NCBI RefSeq assembly: GCF_003850345.1
Contig: NZ_CP027707.1
Coordinates: 5,394,001-5,458,000 of the forward strand
Length of the DNA stretch: 64,000 nucleotides
DNA from: Pseudomonas chlororaphis subsp. piscium
Lineage (GTDB): Bacteria > Pseudomonadota > Gammaproteobacteria > Pseudomonadales > Pseudomonadaceae
Reading direction: 5' to 3'
Of this stretch, positions 8,264-17,008 are shown piece after piece; the first letter of the stretch is position 1, and each line of letters begins with the position of its first letter. A program made the translations under genes and the position numbers. The notes under the pieces are model-generated. The model was given only the letters and a program-made list of their open reading frames with translations, was not told the DNA's origin and did not search any database.

Positions 8264-9880
8264 ATGGCCACCCCTTCACTGACCGCCGCCTCCCCTTCCC
8301 CCGCCCTCGAAGCCAGACCGCAGCTGGATAAAAAAGCCAGTCCCTTCACCCTGGTGGTGTTCTTCGCGATCCTCGCCATGGGCCTGTTGTTCACCGCCTA
8401 TAGCCTGATGCACGACATGCACGAGCTGGGCACCACGGTCACCACCTGGACCCCGTTCCTGCTGCTCGGCGTGGCGCTGCTGATCGCCCTGGGCTTCGAG
8501 TTCGTCAACGGCTTCCACGACACCGCCAACGCCGTGGCCACCGTGATCTACACCCACTCGCTGCCGCCGCATTTCGCGGTGGTCTGGTCGGGTTTCTTCA
8601 ACTTCCTCGGCGTGCTGCTGTCCAGCGGCGCGGTAGCCTTCGGCATCATCGCCCTGCTGCCGGTGGAGCTGATCCTGCAGGTCGGCTCGTCGGCCGGCTT
8701 CGCCATGATCTTCGCCCTGCTGATCGCTGCCATCCTGTGGAACCTCGGCACCTGGTGGCTCGGCCTGCCGGCCTCGTCGTCCCACACCCTGATCGGCTCG
8801 ATCATCGGCGTCGGCGTGGCCAACGCCCTGATGCACGGCCGCGACGGCACCAGCGGCGTGGACTGGAGCCAGGCCACCAAGGTTGGCTATGCGCTGCTGT
8901 TCTCGCCGCTGATCGGCTTCGCCTTCGCCGCCCTGCTGCTCCTGGCCCTGCGCCTGTTCGTGAAGAACCGCGCGCTGTACAAGGCGCCCAAGGGCAACAC
9001 CCCGCCGCCGTGGTGGATTCGCGGCATGCTGATCGTCACCTGCACCGGCGTATCCTTCGCCCACGGCTCCAACGACGGCCAGAAAGGCATGGGCCTGATC
9101 ATGCTGATCCTGGTCGGCACCCTGCCCATGGCCTACGCACTGAACCGCACCATGCCGGCCGACCAGGCCCTGCAATTCGCCGCCGTGGCGCAAGTCACCC
9201 AACAGGCCCTGGTGAAAAGCGCCCCGCAACCGGCTCCCGCCGACCCGCGCGCGGTGCTTTCCGACTATGTGCGCAGCAAGGAAGCCACGCCGCAGCTGGT
9301 CCCGGCCCTCGCCGCCCTGACCGGCCATATCGGTGACGAAGTGAAGGGCTACGGCTCCCTGGCCAAGGTACCGGCCGAGGCCATGGGCAACGTGCGCAAC
9401 GACATGTACCTGAGCAGCGAGACCATTCGCCTGATGGACAAGAACCAGGTCGGCGACTTCGACGCCGACACCCAGGGCAAGCTGCAACTGTTCAAGCAGC
9501 AGATCGACAACGCCACGCGCTTCATTCCGCTGTGGGTGAAGATCGCCGTGGCCATCGCCCTGGGGCTGGGCACCATGGTTGGCTGGAAACGCATCGTGGT
9601 CACCGTCGGCGAGAAGATCGGCAAGACCCACCTGACCTACGCCCAGGGCGCCTCGGCGGAAACCGTGGCGATGCTGACCATCGGCGCCGCCGATATGTTT
9701 GGCCTGCCGGTGTCCACCACCCACGTATTGTCTTCAGGTGTGGCCGGGACCATGGTCGCCAACGGCGGCGGCCTGCAGATGCAGACCATCCGCAACCTGC
9801 TGATGGCCTGGATACTGACCCTGCCCGCGGCGATCCTGCTGTCCGGCAGCCTGTACTGGCTGTTCACCCAACTGTTCTGA
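8264..9880 (+). CDS. pit: Inorganic phosphate transporter, PiT family
   Basis: 538-residue polytopic membrane protein. Both copies of the PiT signature are present: GFEFVNGFHDTANAVATVIY early and, in the C-terminal repeat, GAADMFGLPVSTTHVLSSG; the first half also has LGLPASSSHTLIGSIIG, and GVSFAHGSNDGQKGMGL precedes the middle. A hydrophilic insertion of about 130 residues (roughly 310-430) separates the halves. It imports phosphate (as a metal-phosphate complex in characterised homologues) with protons. Upstream 120 bases hold no obvious Pho box. REP pairs bracket the gene. Confidence 0.92.
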   Translation: MATPSLTAASPSPALEARPQLDKKASPFTLVVFFAILAMGLLFTAYSLMHDMHELGTTVTTWTPFLLLGVALLIALGFEFVNGFHDTANAVATVIYTHSLPPHFAVVWSGFFNFLGVLLSSGAVAFGIIALLPVELILQVGSSAGFAMIFALLIAAILWNLGTWWLGLPASSSHTLIGSIIGVGVANALMHGRDGTSGVDWSQATKVGYALLFSPLIGFAFAALLLLALRLFVKNRALYKAPKGNTPPPWWIRGMLIVTCTGVSFAHGSNDGQKGMGLIMLILVGTLPMAYALNRTMPADQALQFAAVAQVTQQALVKSAPQPAPADPRAVLSDYVRSKEATPQLVPALAALTGHIGDEVKGYGSLAKVPAEAMGNVRNDMYLSSETIRLMDKNQVGDFDADTQGKLQLFKQQIDNATRFIPLWVKIAVAIALGLGTMVGWKRIVVTVGEKIGKTHLTYAQGASAETVAMLTIGAADMFGLPVSTTHVLSSGVAGTMVANGGGLQMQTIRNLLMAWILTLPAAILLSGSLYWLFTQLF

Positions 9881-9895
9881 ACACCGCCTCTCCCG

Positions 9896-10005
9896 GTAGG
9901 AGCGAGGCTTGCCCGCGATGGCGTCGGTGGTCACTACACCGTTCAAGGATTCGAAGCGGGTGGTGTCTGTCGCAGCCTTATCGCGGGCAAGCCTCGCTCC
10001 TACAG
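9896..10005. repeat. REP pair
   Basis: GTAGGAGCGAGGCTTGCCCG at the left and CGGGCAAGCCTCGCTCCTAC at the right, spacer about 65 bases including GCGTCGGTGGTC, similar to the spacer start of the 8029 unit. Lies between convergent pit and the NCS1 permease gene. Confidence 0.9.
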
Positions 10006-10013
10006 AACGGATC

Positions 10014-11336
10014 TCAGCTGATGGCGGGCAATCTGCCGCGGCTACGGCTGGATAGCCCCACTTGCAAGACAAACGCCAGCACCCCGGTCAGCGGCGCGGA
10101 AAAACTCGCCAGCCCACCGCCGGCCCACATCAGCAGCAGGCCCAGGGCGGTCCCGCCGAACCAGGCGCCCAGCCCCGCGCCGTTGAACGCCGCGACACGC
10201 TCGATGGCCGCCACCTCGGTGCGCCCGAACAGGATCTGCGCCAGCGCCACGCCAACCCAGGCGACGACGAAGATGCCCTGGTAGGCCAGCGCCTTGAGCA
10301 GATAGGCGAACACGTCCGCCAGCATCAGGACGTAGACGATCACCCCCACCGCCAGCGCCCACACCAGGTATGAACCGCGCACGCCGAAGCGGCCGAAGAA
10401 CGCCTGCATGTTCAGGGTCGCCAGGTAGTAATTGGCGGTGTTGATCCGGGTTTGCGTGGCCCAGACGAACAGCAGCCCCCACAGCCCCATGAGTTGCAGG
10501 ATCGCCATCACCACCGAGACTTCGTTGAGCGCGCCTTCGTGGGGAATGCTGCTGACCAGGTAGATGCCCGCCGCGCCGTTGAGCAGGAAAGTCACCGCGT
10601 AGAACGGCATGCCGAAGTTCCAGCGCCCGTGGTAGCTGGCGTCTTCAGGCTTGCCGAAACGCGCGTAGTCGAAGGTGAACAGCATCAGGATCCACACCCC
10701 CATGTACGCCACGAAACAGTCCCACCAGGCAAAGGCGCCCGGGCTGGCCGGGCCGAAATCCAGCCACTGCGGCTGGTAGCCATAACGCGCGATCGACAGC
10801 CCCACCGCCACCAGCAACCCGCCCAGGTACACCGGCAGCAGCACGCCGTTGAGCTTGTCCAGCCAGTGCTGCACGCTGCCCAGAATCAGCGGCACGCTGT
10901 ACAGCACCACCAGCAGGGCGGCCAGCGGATACACCAGCTGCGGATACAGGTGATTGAGCGCCACGGCGATCACCGAACCTTCGAACACCGCGTAGTAGAT
11001 CGCCGTGGAGAAGAAGATCAGCGTCGCCAGGCAGGCCCCGCTGCTGCCGAACAGCAGCCGGGAAAACAGCGCCACCGACAACCCGCTGCGCATGGCGAAA
11101 CGGCTGAGCACGCTGTTGACCAGGCCATAGCAGAGCACCGACAGCAGCATGCCGATCAGCGCATTGCGGGTGCCGTGGGCCAACGCCAGGGACGCCCCGA
11201 CCACGATGTAGAACATGGCGCTGCACACGGCCCACCAGGCCATGGTCAGCGACAGCTTGCCCATGCGCGCATCCGCGGCGACAGGGAGATTGGCCGGGTC
11301 CTGCCCGGTTTGATTCGCTTGCGATAAAGCAGCCAT
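10014..11336 (-). CDS. NCS1-family permease (cytosine/allantoin permease-like)
   Basis: 440 residues with about 12 hydrophobic segments and the NCS1 features of cytosine permease CodB: LTMAWWAVCSAMFYIVVGAS at the start, the short inter-helix turns, and a C-terminal helix pair. NCS1 carriers import cyclic amide or ureide compounds (cytosine, uracil, allantoin, hydantoins) with H+ or Na+. It is last of the minus-strand pxp/biotin-carboxylase cluster, 112 bases after pxpC, which suggests that it imports the cluster's substrate, perhaps 5-oxoproline or another lactam; that link is inferred. Confidence 0.82.
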   Translation of the reverse strand: MAALSQANQTGQDPANLPVAADARMGKLSLTMAWWAVCSAMFYIVVGASLALAHGTRNALIGMLLSVLCYGLVNSVLSRFAMRSGLSVALFSRLLFGSSGACLATLIFFSTAIYYAVFEGSVIAVALNHLYPQLVYPLAALLVVLYSVPLILGSVQHWLDKLNGVLLPVYLGGLLVAVGLSIARYGYQPQWLDFGPASPGAFAWWDCFVAYMGVWILMLFTFDYARFGKPEDASYHGRWNFGMPFYAVTFLLNGAAGIYLVSSIPHEGALNEVSVVMAILQLMGLWGLLFVWATQTRINTANYYLATLNMQAFFGRFGVRGSYLVWALAVGVIVYVLMLADVFAYLLKALAYQGIFVVAWVGVALAQILFGRTEVAAIERVAAFNGAGLGAWFGGTALGLLLMWAGGGLASFSAPLTGVLAFVLQVGLSSRSRGRLPAIS

Positions 11337-11448
11337 ATGCGTGAACTCCAGGACCAGTCAAGGGTTGAAGCGCGGGCAGCCGCCACCGCACCGAAGCGCG
11401 GTGGCGACCAACCTTTTGGCATTTACCCGCGCCAGGCGGCGGGCAGAA

Positions 11449-12423
11449 TCAGGAAGGGAACAGCTTGCTCAGACAGGCGAGCTTTTTCTTGTAGGAGCGC
11501 CGGGCCTCCAGCGCTTCTTCCAGGGTCACCGCGACGAAACGGGCCTTCTGGTTGGGTTGCATCTGCCCGATCAGGTCGAGGTCGGCGCTGATCACCGTGC
11601 CGATCATGGCGTAGCCGCCACCGGACACCGCATCGCGGTGCAGCACTATGGGTTCGAGCCCGGCGGGCACCTGGATCGAACCTATGGGGTAGCAGCTGTC
11701 GACGATGTTCGACGGATCGGAACCGGCGCCGAACGGCTGCTCCCGTGGCTGGAAGCCCAGGGCGCTACCGCCCTTGAAGCGATAGCCGATGCGGTCGGCT
11801 TCCGAACCCACGGTCCAGGGCTCGGCGAAGAAGCTGGCCTTGGCCGCGTCGGTCAGGCGCTCGTAGTACAGACCGGGCACCACCCGCAGGCTGATCTCGC
11901 CGCCCAGCGCCTGGCGCAGGGCCATGGGCAGGCTGGCGCCCGGCCGGCTCTTGGCGCTGTCGACGCCCACCGGCAACTCATCCCCCGCCACCAGCCGCCG
12001 GCCCTGGAAACCACCGAGGCCGCCCAGGGCATAGGTCGAGCGACTGCCCAGCACCAGCGGCACATCGATGCCACCGGCGACCGCCAGGTAGGCCCGGGCG
12101 CCGGCCTTGGGAAAATCGAAGCGCAACACTTGCCCGGCCTTGACCGCGAAGGCGGTGTCCAGGTGCATGTCCACGCCATCGACCTTGGGCGTCATGTGGG
12201 CGCCACAGACCGCCACCAGCGCATCGCGGGTGAACGCCAGTTCCGGGCCGAGCAGTGTGCACTCCAGCCCCGCCGCGCCGGCCGGGTTACCCACCAGCTG
12301 GTTGGCTGCGCTCAGGGCGTACTGGTCCAGGGCTCCGGACGGCGGAATGCCCAGGTGGTAATAACCTTCGCGGCCCAGGTCCTGCACCGAGGTGGCCAGG
12401 CCGGGTTTGATAACCTTGATCAT
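11449..12423 (-). CDS. pxpC: 5-oxoprolinase subunit C (KipA/AHS2 carboxyltransferase-like)
   Basis: 324 residues of the AHS2/KipA family, the same fold as part of the carboxyltransferase domain of urea carboxylase. Family features: VIKPGLATSVQDLGREGYYH at the N-terminus, GIPPSGALDQ, the glycine-rich YLAVAGGIDVPLVLGSRSTY, and SGGYAMIGTVISADLDLIGQ near the C-terminus. With PxpB and PxpA it hydrolyses 5-oxoproline to glutamate using ATP in B. subtilis. Here its ATG overlaps the pxpB stop (ATGA) and a biotin carboxylase lies in the same operon, so a biotin-dependent carboxylation step is possible instead. Confidence 0.88.
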   Translation of the reverse strand: MIKVIKPGLATSVQDLGREGYYHLGIPPSGALDQYALSAANQLVGNPAGAAGLECTLLGPELAFTRDALVAVCGAHMTPKVDGVDMHLDTAFAVKAGQVLRFDFPKAGARAYLAVAGGIDVPLVLGSRSTYALGGLGGFQGRRLVAGDELPVGVDSAKSRPGASLPMALRQALGGEISLRVVPGLYYERLTDAAKASFFAEPWTVGSEADRIGYRFKGGSALGFQPREQPFGAGSDPSNIVDSCYPIGSIQVPAGLEPIVLHRDAVSGGGYAMIGTVISADLDLIGQMQPNQKARFVAVTLEEALEARRSYKKKLACLSKLFPS

Positions 12424-13292
12424 GCCAGCACCTCCTGCAACGACTTGGGATAACCGACCGGGTCGGCGAGGAACGCATCCAGGGAGAACTCCACCGGACG
12501 GATACGCAGGTCGAACCGCCCGGCCTCGACCTCGGCCACCGCCCGGTCATAGGCCTCGCGGTCCATGGGCTTGAACTGCACGATGTCGCCCGGACGGAAG
12601 AACACCATGTGTTCCTTGAGGTACGCCAGGTTCTGCTGCGGGTCGTAGATCGGCGCCGGGGTGACGCCGAACATCTGGTAGCCGCCGGCGCCGCGCACCG
12701 AGTAGATGCAGCCGAAACAGCCACCGTGGCCGAGGGTCAGCTTTGGCGTGTCGGTGCGTGGCCGCAGGTACTTGGGCACCTGCAACTGGCGCTCGCGCTC
12801 GACCATCTGGAACATGAACGGCAGGCCGGCGACGAAACCCACCATCGACACAAACCAGGGTGCGCCACTGTGGGCGGCGATAAACGCCTCGACGTCCGCC
12901 AGGCCATTGATCCGCGCCGCGTACTCCAGGTCGGTGGCGCTCGGGTCCTGGTGCCGGTCGCGAAAACGCATCAGGGTTTCATGGGTCCAGGGGTCGTTGT
13001 ACAGCACCGGGATCTCGATGATCCGGGTGTGCAGGGTGCGCTCTGCCACCGCCTCGGCCTCGGCCCCTTGCACGGCTTCAAGCAGCGCATGGGGGGCAAT
13101 GCGGTCGGGGTCGAAACGGATCTGGAACGAGGCGTTGGCCAGGCACACGTCGAGTACGCCATCGAGTTCCAGGCGCTCCACGGCGCGGGTCACCGCCATG
13201 CCCTTGAAGAAAGCTTCCAGGGACATGCTGTCGCTGACCTCGGCGAACAGGTGTTCGTCGGCGCCGAAGCTGTAGCGGATCGCGGTGTTCAT
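12420..13292 (-). CDS. pxpB: 5-oxoprolinase subunit B (KipI/AHS1 family)
   Basis: 290 residues, longer than the usual ~220-240 of KipI, of the AHS1 family. Typical parts: IRYSFGADEHLFAEVSDSMS start, PVLYNDPWTHETLMRF, FVAGLPFMFQMVERERQLQV, and the loop GGCFGCIYSVRGAGGYQMFG followed by VTPAPIYDP. AHS1 pairs with AHS2 (PxpC) and in urea carboxylase the two are fused as the carboxyltransferase. It overlaps the biotin carboxylase stop and the pxpC start by 4 bases each, so the three are translationally coupled. Confidence 0.86.
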   Translation of the reverse strand: MNTAIRYSFGADEHLFAEVSDSMSLEAFFKGMAVTRAVERLELDGVLDVCLANASFQIRFDPDRIAPHALLEAVQGAEAEAVAERTLHTRIIEIPVLYNDPWTHETLMRFRDRHQDPSATDLEYAARINGLADVEAFIAAHSGAPWFVSMVGFVAGLPFMFQMVERERQLQVPKYLRPRTDTPKLTLGHGGCFGCIYSVRGAGGYQMFGVTPAPIYDPQQNLAYLKEHMVFFRPGDIVQFKPMDREAYDRAVAEVEAGRFDLRIRPVEFSLDAFLADPVGYPKSLQEVLA

Positions 13293-14677
13293 GCGGCACC
13301 TCCCATACGGCGCGCGGCCAGCCAGGTTTCCAGGGTGCCGGTGTGGAAGTCGGCGTGGTGCAGCCAGGGCTCGGCGAGCAGTTCCCGGTGCAGGCCCAGG
13401 GTGCTGGCCATGCCGGTCAATGTGCAGTGTTCCAGGGCGATGCGCGCCCGGGCCAGGGCCTCGCCACGGTCGCGACCATGGACGATCAGCTTGGCCAGCA
13501 GCGAGTCATAGTACGGCGGCACGCGGTATCCCGGGTACAGATGGCTGTCGACCCGCACACCCGCCTCCTGCGGCCAGATCAACTCTTGCACCACCCCGGG
13601 GCTGGGGAAGAAGTCCCGGGCCGGGTCTTCGGCGTTGATGCGCATCTGCAAGGCCGCGCCATTGAGGCGGATATCGCTTTGCCGCAACCCCAGCGGCTCG
13701 CCGCCGGCAATGCGCAACTGGGCCTGGACCAGGTCGATGCCGGTCACCAGCTCGCTGACCGGATGCTCGACCTGGATCCGCGTGTTCATCTCGATGAAAA
13801 AGAACTCGCCGCTGCTCTCGTCATACAGGTATTCCAGGGTACCCGCGCCCCTGTAGCCGAGGGCTTCGCTGAGGCGCACGGCGCTGGCGCACAGGGTTTC
13901 CCGCTGCAGGTTGTTGAGGACCGGCGACGGCGCTTCCTCGAAGATTTTCTGCCGCCGCCGTTGCAGCGAACACTCACGCTCGAACAGGTGCACCGCGTGC
14001 TTGCCATCGCCCAGCACCTGCACTTCGATATGCCGGGCCTTGCCGATAAAACGCTCCAGGTACAGCGCGCCATTACCGAAGGCGGTCTGCGCCTCGCGCT
14101 GGGCACGGGGGAATTCTTCCGCCAGTTGGCTGGCGTTTTCCGCCAGGCGAATACCCCGTCCTCCACCACCGGCCGAGGCCTTGATCAGCAGCGGAAAACC
14201 CACGGCCTCGGCGGCTTGCAGGGCCATGTCGAGTTCGAACAGTTCCCCGGGTGAACCCGGCACCACCGGCACCCCGGCGGCCTGGGCGGTGCGCCGGGCT
14301 TCGGCCTTGTCGCCCATGCGGCGAATGGTGTCCGGGCTCGGCCCGACAAAGATCGCCCCCGTCGCTTCCACGGCTGCGGCGAACTCGGCGTTCTCCGAAA
14401 GAAACCCGTAGCCGGGGTGCACCGCATTGGCGCCACTGGCGTGCAAGGCACCCAGCAAAGCCTGCACGTTCAGGTAGCTCTGGTCGGCGCGGGCGGGGCC
14501 AAGCACCTGCACCTCATCGGCCAGGCGCGCGGCCATGGAATCGACGTCCGCTTCGCTGCACGCGGCCACGGTGGGAATGCCCAGGGCCTTGGCCGCGCGA
14601 ATGATGCGCACGGCGATTTCGCCACGGTTGGCCACCAGCAGTTTGCTGATGGCTTGAGTACTGATGGTCCGAGTCAT
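13289..14677 (-). CDS. Biotin carboxylase subunit of a 5-oxoprolinase/urea-carboxylase-like complex
   Basis: 462-residue AccC-type biotin carboxylase: KLLVANRGEIAVRIIRA at the N-terminus, ATP-grasp glycine loop KASAGGGGRGIRLAE, ECSLQRRRQKIFEEAPSP, and the catalytic EMNTRIQVEHPVSE. It uses ATP and bicarbonate to carboxylate biotin on the carrier protein encoded just upstream. The ATG at 14677 follows GAGGGCAGG. It is not the housekeeping accC: it sits between a small biotin carrier gene and pxpB/pxpC, the order of parts found in urea carboxylase. An equivalent block is known to me in P. aeruginosa (around PA0491-PA0496). Confidence 0.88.
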   Translation of the reverse strand: MTRTISTQAISKLLVANRGEIAVRIIRAAKALGIPTVAACSEADVDSMAARLADEVQVLGPARADQSYLNVQALLGALHASGANAVHPGYGFLSENAEFAAAVEATGAIFVGPSPDTIRRMGDKAEARRTAQAAGVPVVPGSPGELFELDMALQAAEAVGFPLLIKASAGGGGRGIRLAENASQLAEEFPRAQREAQTAFGNGALYLERFIGKARHIEVQVLGDGKHAVHLFERECSLQRRRQKIFEEAPSPVLNNLQRETLCASAVRLSEALGYRGAGTLEYLYDESSGEFFFIEMNTRIQVEHPVSELVTGIDLVQAQLRIAGGEPLGLRQSDIRLNGAALQMRINAEDPARDFFPSPGVVQELIWPQEAGVRVDSHLYPGYRVPPYYDSLLAKLIVHGRDRGEALARARIALEHCTLTGMASTLGLHRELLAEPWLHHADFHTGTLETWLAARRMGGAA

Positions 14678-14687
14678 GGGCCTGCCC

Positions 14688-14933
14688 TCACTGGTCATCG
14701 AGCGTGGCAACGACCTGACCCGGTTCCACCGGATCGCCGTCCTCTACCGCGAAGGCTGTGAGGCGACCGGCCGTCCCGGCGGTCAGTTCGGAAAACTGCT
14801 TCATGACTTCGATCAGGCCGATCACGGTGTCGGCGTCGACGCGCTCGCCAACCTCGACGAAGGGCGCCGACTCGGGCGTGGCCTTGCGATAGAAGGTACC
14901 CGGCAAGGGGGTGATAACGGAATGTTCGGCCAT
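14688..14933 (-). CDS. Small biotin carboxyl carrier protein
   Basis: 81 residues, just the biotinyl/lipoyl-attachment domain without the Ala/Pro-rich linker of AccB. The biotin lysine lies in EVMKQF, where most carriers have AMKM; the hairpin partner VEDGDPVEPGQVVATLD is normal. AGAGGAAC precedes the ATG at 14933, and the biotin carboxylase starts 10 bases after the stop. It probably shuttles carboxybiotin between the carboxylase and PxpB/PxpC. Confidence 0.88.
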   Translation of the reverse strand: MAEHSVITPLPGTFYRKATPESAPFVEVGERVDADTVIGLIEVMKQFSELTAGTAGRLTAFAVEDGDPVEPGQVVATLDDQ

Positions 14934-15034
14934 GTCTGTTCCTCTTGGAATAGTTGTAGAAAGGCAGGCAAAAAATCTTCGGCGAACCCCGGCGTCTTCG
15001 CGCCTGGTGTTGTGGCTGGGGGTTGCGGAGCGGC

Positions 15035-15793
15035 TCAGCGCGGCGCACGCACCTCGATTCCGGCCTGGTCCAGGGCGGCGCGGGTGGCCTCCACCAGGCA
15101 CAGGGCGCCAGGGGTGTCGCTGTGCAGGCAGATGGAGTCGAACTCGATCTCCAGGTCCTCGCCCTCCACGGTGCGCACCAGGCCTTGCTGGCAAGCGCGC
15201 ACCACACGGGCGGCGACCGTGGCCGGATCGAGGGCACGAACGTTGCGGGTGAAGACGATGGAGCCGCTGAGGTCGTACTCGCGGTCGGCGTAGAACTCGC
15301 GGATCACTGGCTGGCCCAGCTCCCTGGCGACCCGCCAGATCACCGAGCCGGGCATGCAATACAGCAGCAGCCCGGGTTCCAGGACTTGCAAGTGTTCAAC
15401 CAACAAGCGGGCGGCTTCCTCATCCCGCGCCAGGTGCATGTAGAGCGCGCCATGGGGCTTGATGTGTTGCAGCGCCACGCCCTGGACCCGCGCCAGTTCA
15501 CGCAGGGCGCCGAGCTGATAGAGCATGTCGTCCACCAGTTCCCGGGCCGGGGCATTGATGTGCCGGCGGCCGAACCCCACCAGGTCGCGGAACCCCGGAT
15601 GGGCACCGATGGCCACGCCCAGACGCTTGGCCTGCTCGACGGTACGCCGCATGGTGCCGGGGTCGCCGGCATGAAAGCCGGTGGCGATGTTGGCCGAGCT
15701 GATGAAGCCCATCAGCTCGTTGTCGACGCCATCGCCGATGGTCCAGGGGCCAAAGCTCTCGCCCATGTCCGAATTGAAATCCACTGCCTGCAT
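15035..15793 (-). CDS. pxpA: 5-oxoprolinase subunit A (LamB/YcsF family)
   Basis: 252 residues of the LamB/YcsF family: [23 protein letters not shown] start (here GDG), [36 protein letters not shown] and [17 protein letters not shown], all signature blocks of PxpA, which has a metal-dependent TIM-barrel-like fold and performs the ring-opening half of ATP-dependent 5-oxoproline hydrolysis. The ATG at 15793 has TTGGAGC; the longer frame begins inside the promoter. It is first in the operon, 101 bases before the biotin carrier gene. Confidence 0.9.
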   Translation of the reverse strand: MQAVDFNSDMGESFGPWTIGDGVDNELMGFISSANIATGFHAGDPGTMRRTVEQAKRLGVAIGAHPGFRDLVGFGRRHINAPARELVDDMLYQLGALRELARVQGVALQHIKPHGALYMHLARDEEAARLLVEHLQVLEPGLLLYCMPGSVIWRVARELGQPVIREFYADREYDLSGSIVFTRNVRALDPATVAARVVRACQQGLVRTVEGEDLEIEFDSICLHSDTPGALCLVEATRAALDQAGIEVRAPR

Positions 15794-15867
15794 CACTGTT
15801 GCTCCAACTTCTCGTGACTTCGTGCAGTGGAAATTACGGCCGCCCTTGACCCCTTGGGAAGATCTAT

Positions 15868-15891
15868 TATCAGATACGGCATCTTCTGAAA
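15868..15891. promoter_or_regulatory. Candidate LysR operator for the pxp operon
   Basis: TCAGA (15870-15874) and TCTGA (15885-15889) form an inverted repeat with a 10-base spacer; inside it AGAT...ATCT adds further symmetry. It lies about 75-95 bases upstream of pxpA and on the lysR side of the operon, the place for a T-N11-A type LysR activator site. Inferred from position and symmetry only. Confidence 0.45.
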
Positions 15892-15910
15892 AACAGATAC
15901 CGACATTCAT

Positions 15911-16019
15911 GTAGGAGCGAGGCTTGCCCGCGATGAGGCCATGACAAACGCCACCGGGCCAGACTCCTGAACCGGTGGTGTGATCACTGACGCCTCGCGG
16001 GCAAGCCTCGCTCCTACAG
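15911..16019. repeat. REP pair inside the divergent lysR/pxpA promoter region
   Basis: GTAGGAGCGAGGCTTGCCCG and the reverse copy CGGGCAAGCCTCGCTCCTAC enclose about 65 bases. The unit ends 19 bases before the lysR start codon, so it occupies the space where the lysR leader or promoter would be expected. REPs usually lie downstream of genes. Confidence 0.9.
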
Positions 16020-16038
16020 AAGCTTTGAGGAATTCGTG

Positions 16039-16956
16039 ATGTCCCTCACCCTGCGCCAGGTCCGCTACTTCGTCGCCACCGCCGAGATCGGGCAGATTTC
16101 CCAGGCGGCGATCCACCTGAACATCTCCCAGTCGGCGGTGACCACGGCGATCAAGGAACTGGAAGCCATGCTCGGCGTGCAGCTGTTCCTGCGTTCGGCC
16201 CAGGGCATGAACCTGACCGACGCCGGACGGCATTTTCTCAACCGCGCCTATGTGATCCTGCGCAGCGTCGACGACGCGCTGAACAGCCCGCTGCCGGACT
16301 ACCGCGCCAGCGGCGTGCTGCACCTGGCGGCCAGCTACACGGTGATCGGCTACTTCCTGCCGCACCACCTGCAACGCCTGGAACACTGGCATCCGGACGT
16401 GACCATCGAGGTCCACGAACAGGAACGCCAGGCCATCGAACAGGGCCTGCTGGAAGGTCGCTTCGACATGGCCGTAGTGCTGACCGCCAACCTCACCCAC
16501 CCGGACATCGTCTCCGAAACCCTGTTCAACTCCGAACGCCGCCTGTGGCTGCCCAGCCATCACCCGCTGTGCGAGCGCGCCACCGTCAGCCTCGCCGACG
16601 TGGCGCAGGAACCCTACATCCTGCTGACCGTCGACGAAGCCGAACAGAGCGCCATGCGCTATTGGGAAAACGCCCGGCAGAAACCCCGGGTGCGGGTGCG
16701 CACCAGTTCGGTGGAGGCGGTGCGCAGCATGGTGGCCAACGGTAGCGGCGTGGCGATCCTCTCGGACCTGGTGCACCGCCCCTGGTCGCTGGAAGGCAAA
16801 CGCATCGAAACCCTGACCGTGAGCGACCCGGTGACACCCATGAGCGTCGGCCTGGCCTGGCATCGCGAACGGGCGTTCACCCCGGCGATGCAGGCGTTTC
16901 GCGACTACTTCCACGACGCGTTCCTCGCGCCGCAGCAGCTGTCGGCACGGCGTTAG
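16039..16956 (+). CDS. LysR-family regulator, divergent from the pxp/biotin carboxylase operon
   Basis: 305 residues. Winged helix at 1-65 ([20 protein letters not shown], then [39 protein letters not shown]), then the periplasmic-binding-protein-like effector domain. GAGGAA precedes the ATG at 16039. The divergent position makes it the likely regulator of pxpA onward, perhaps responding to 5-oxoproline or the true substrate of the complex. Confidence 0.9.
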   Translation: MSLTLRQVRYFVATAEIGQISQAAIHLNISQSAVTTAIKELEAMLGVQLFLRSAQGMNLTDAGRHFLNRAYVILRSVDDALNSPLPDYRASGVLHLAASYTVIGYFLPHHLQRLEHWHPDVTIEVHEQERQAIEQGLLEGRFDMAVVLTANLTHPDIVSETLFNSERRLWLPSHHPLCERATVSLADVAQEPYILLTVDEAEQSAMRYWENARQKPRVRVRTSSVEAVRSMVANGSGVAILSDLVHRPWSLEGKRIETLTVSDPVTPMSVGLAWHRERAFTPAMQAFRDYFHDAFLAPQQLSARR

Positions 16957-16972
16957 GCCGCGCCAGAACGCC

Positions 16973-16994
16973 AGGAGCGAGCTGGCTCGCTCCT
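16973..16994. repeat. Single REP-like hairpin
   Basis: AGGAGCGAG and CTCGCTCCT, separated by four bases, form a tight hairpin between the convergent lysR and pqiC genes. It is a shortened REP end and could also act as a transcription terminator, though no T-run follows. Confidence 0.7.
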
Positions 16995-17008
16995 ACAGGG
17001 GATGGGTA

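Noticed and set aside
8029..10005. Repeated inverted units first considered as a CRISPR array or transposon ends
   Set aside because: The units are REP doublets scattered singly between genes; there is no regular repeat-spacer array, no cas gene and no transposase.
13289..14933. Assignment as the housekeeping accB-accC pair of acetyl-CoA carboxylase
   Set aside because: The carrier is only 81 residues with an atypical biotin motif and the genes are embedded in a pxpABC operon.
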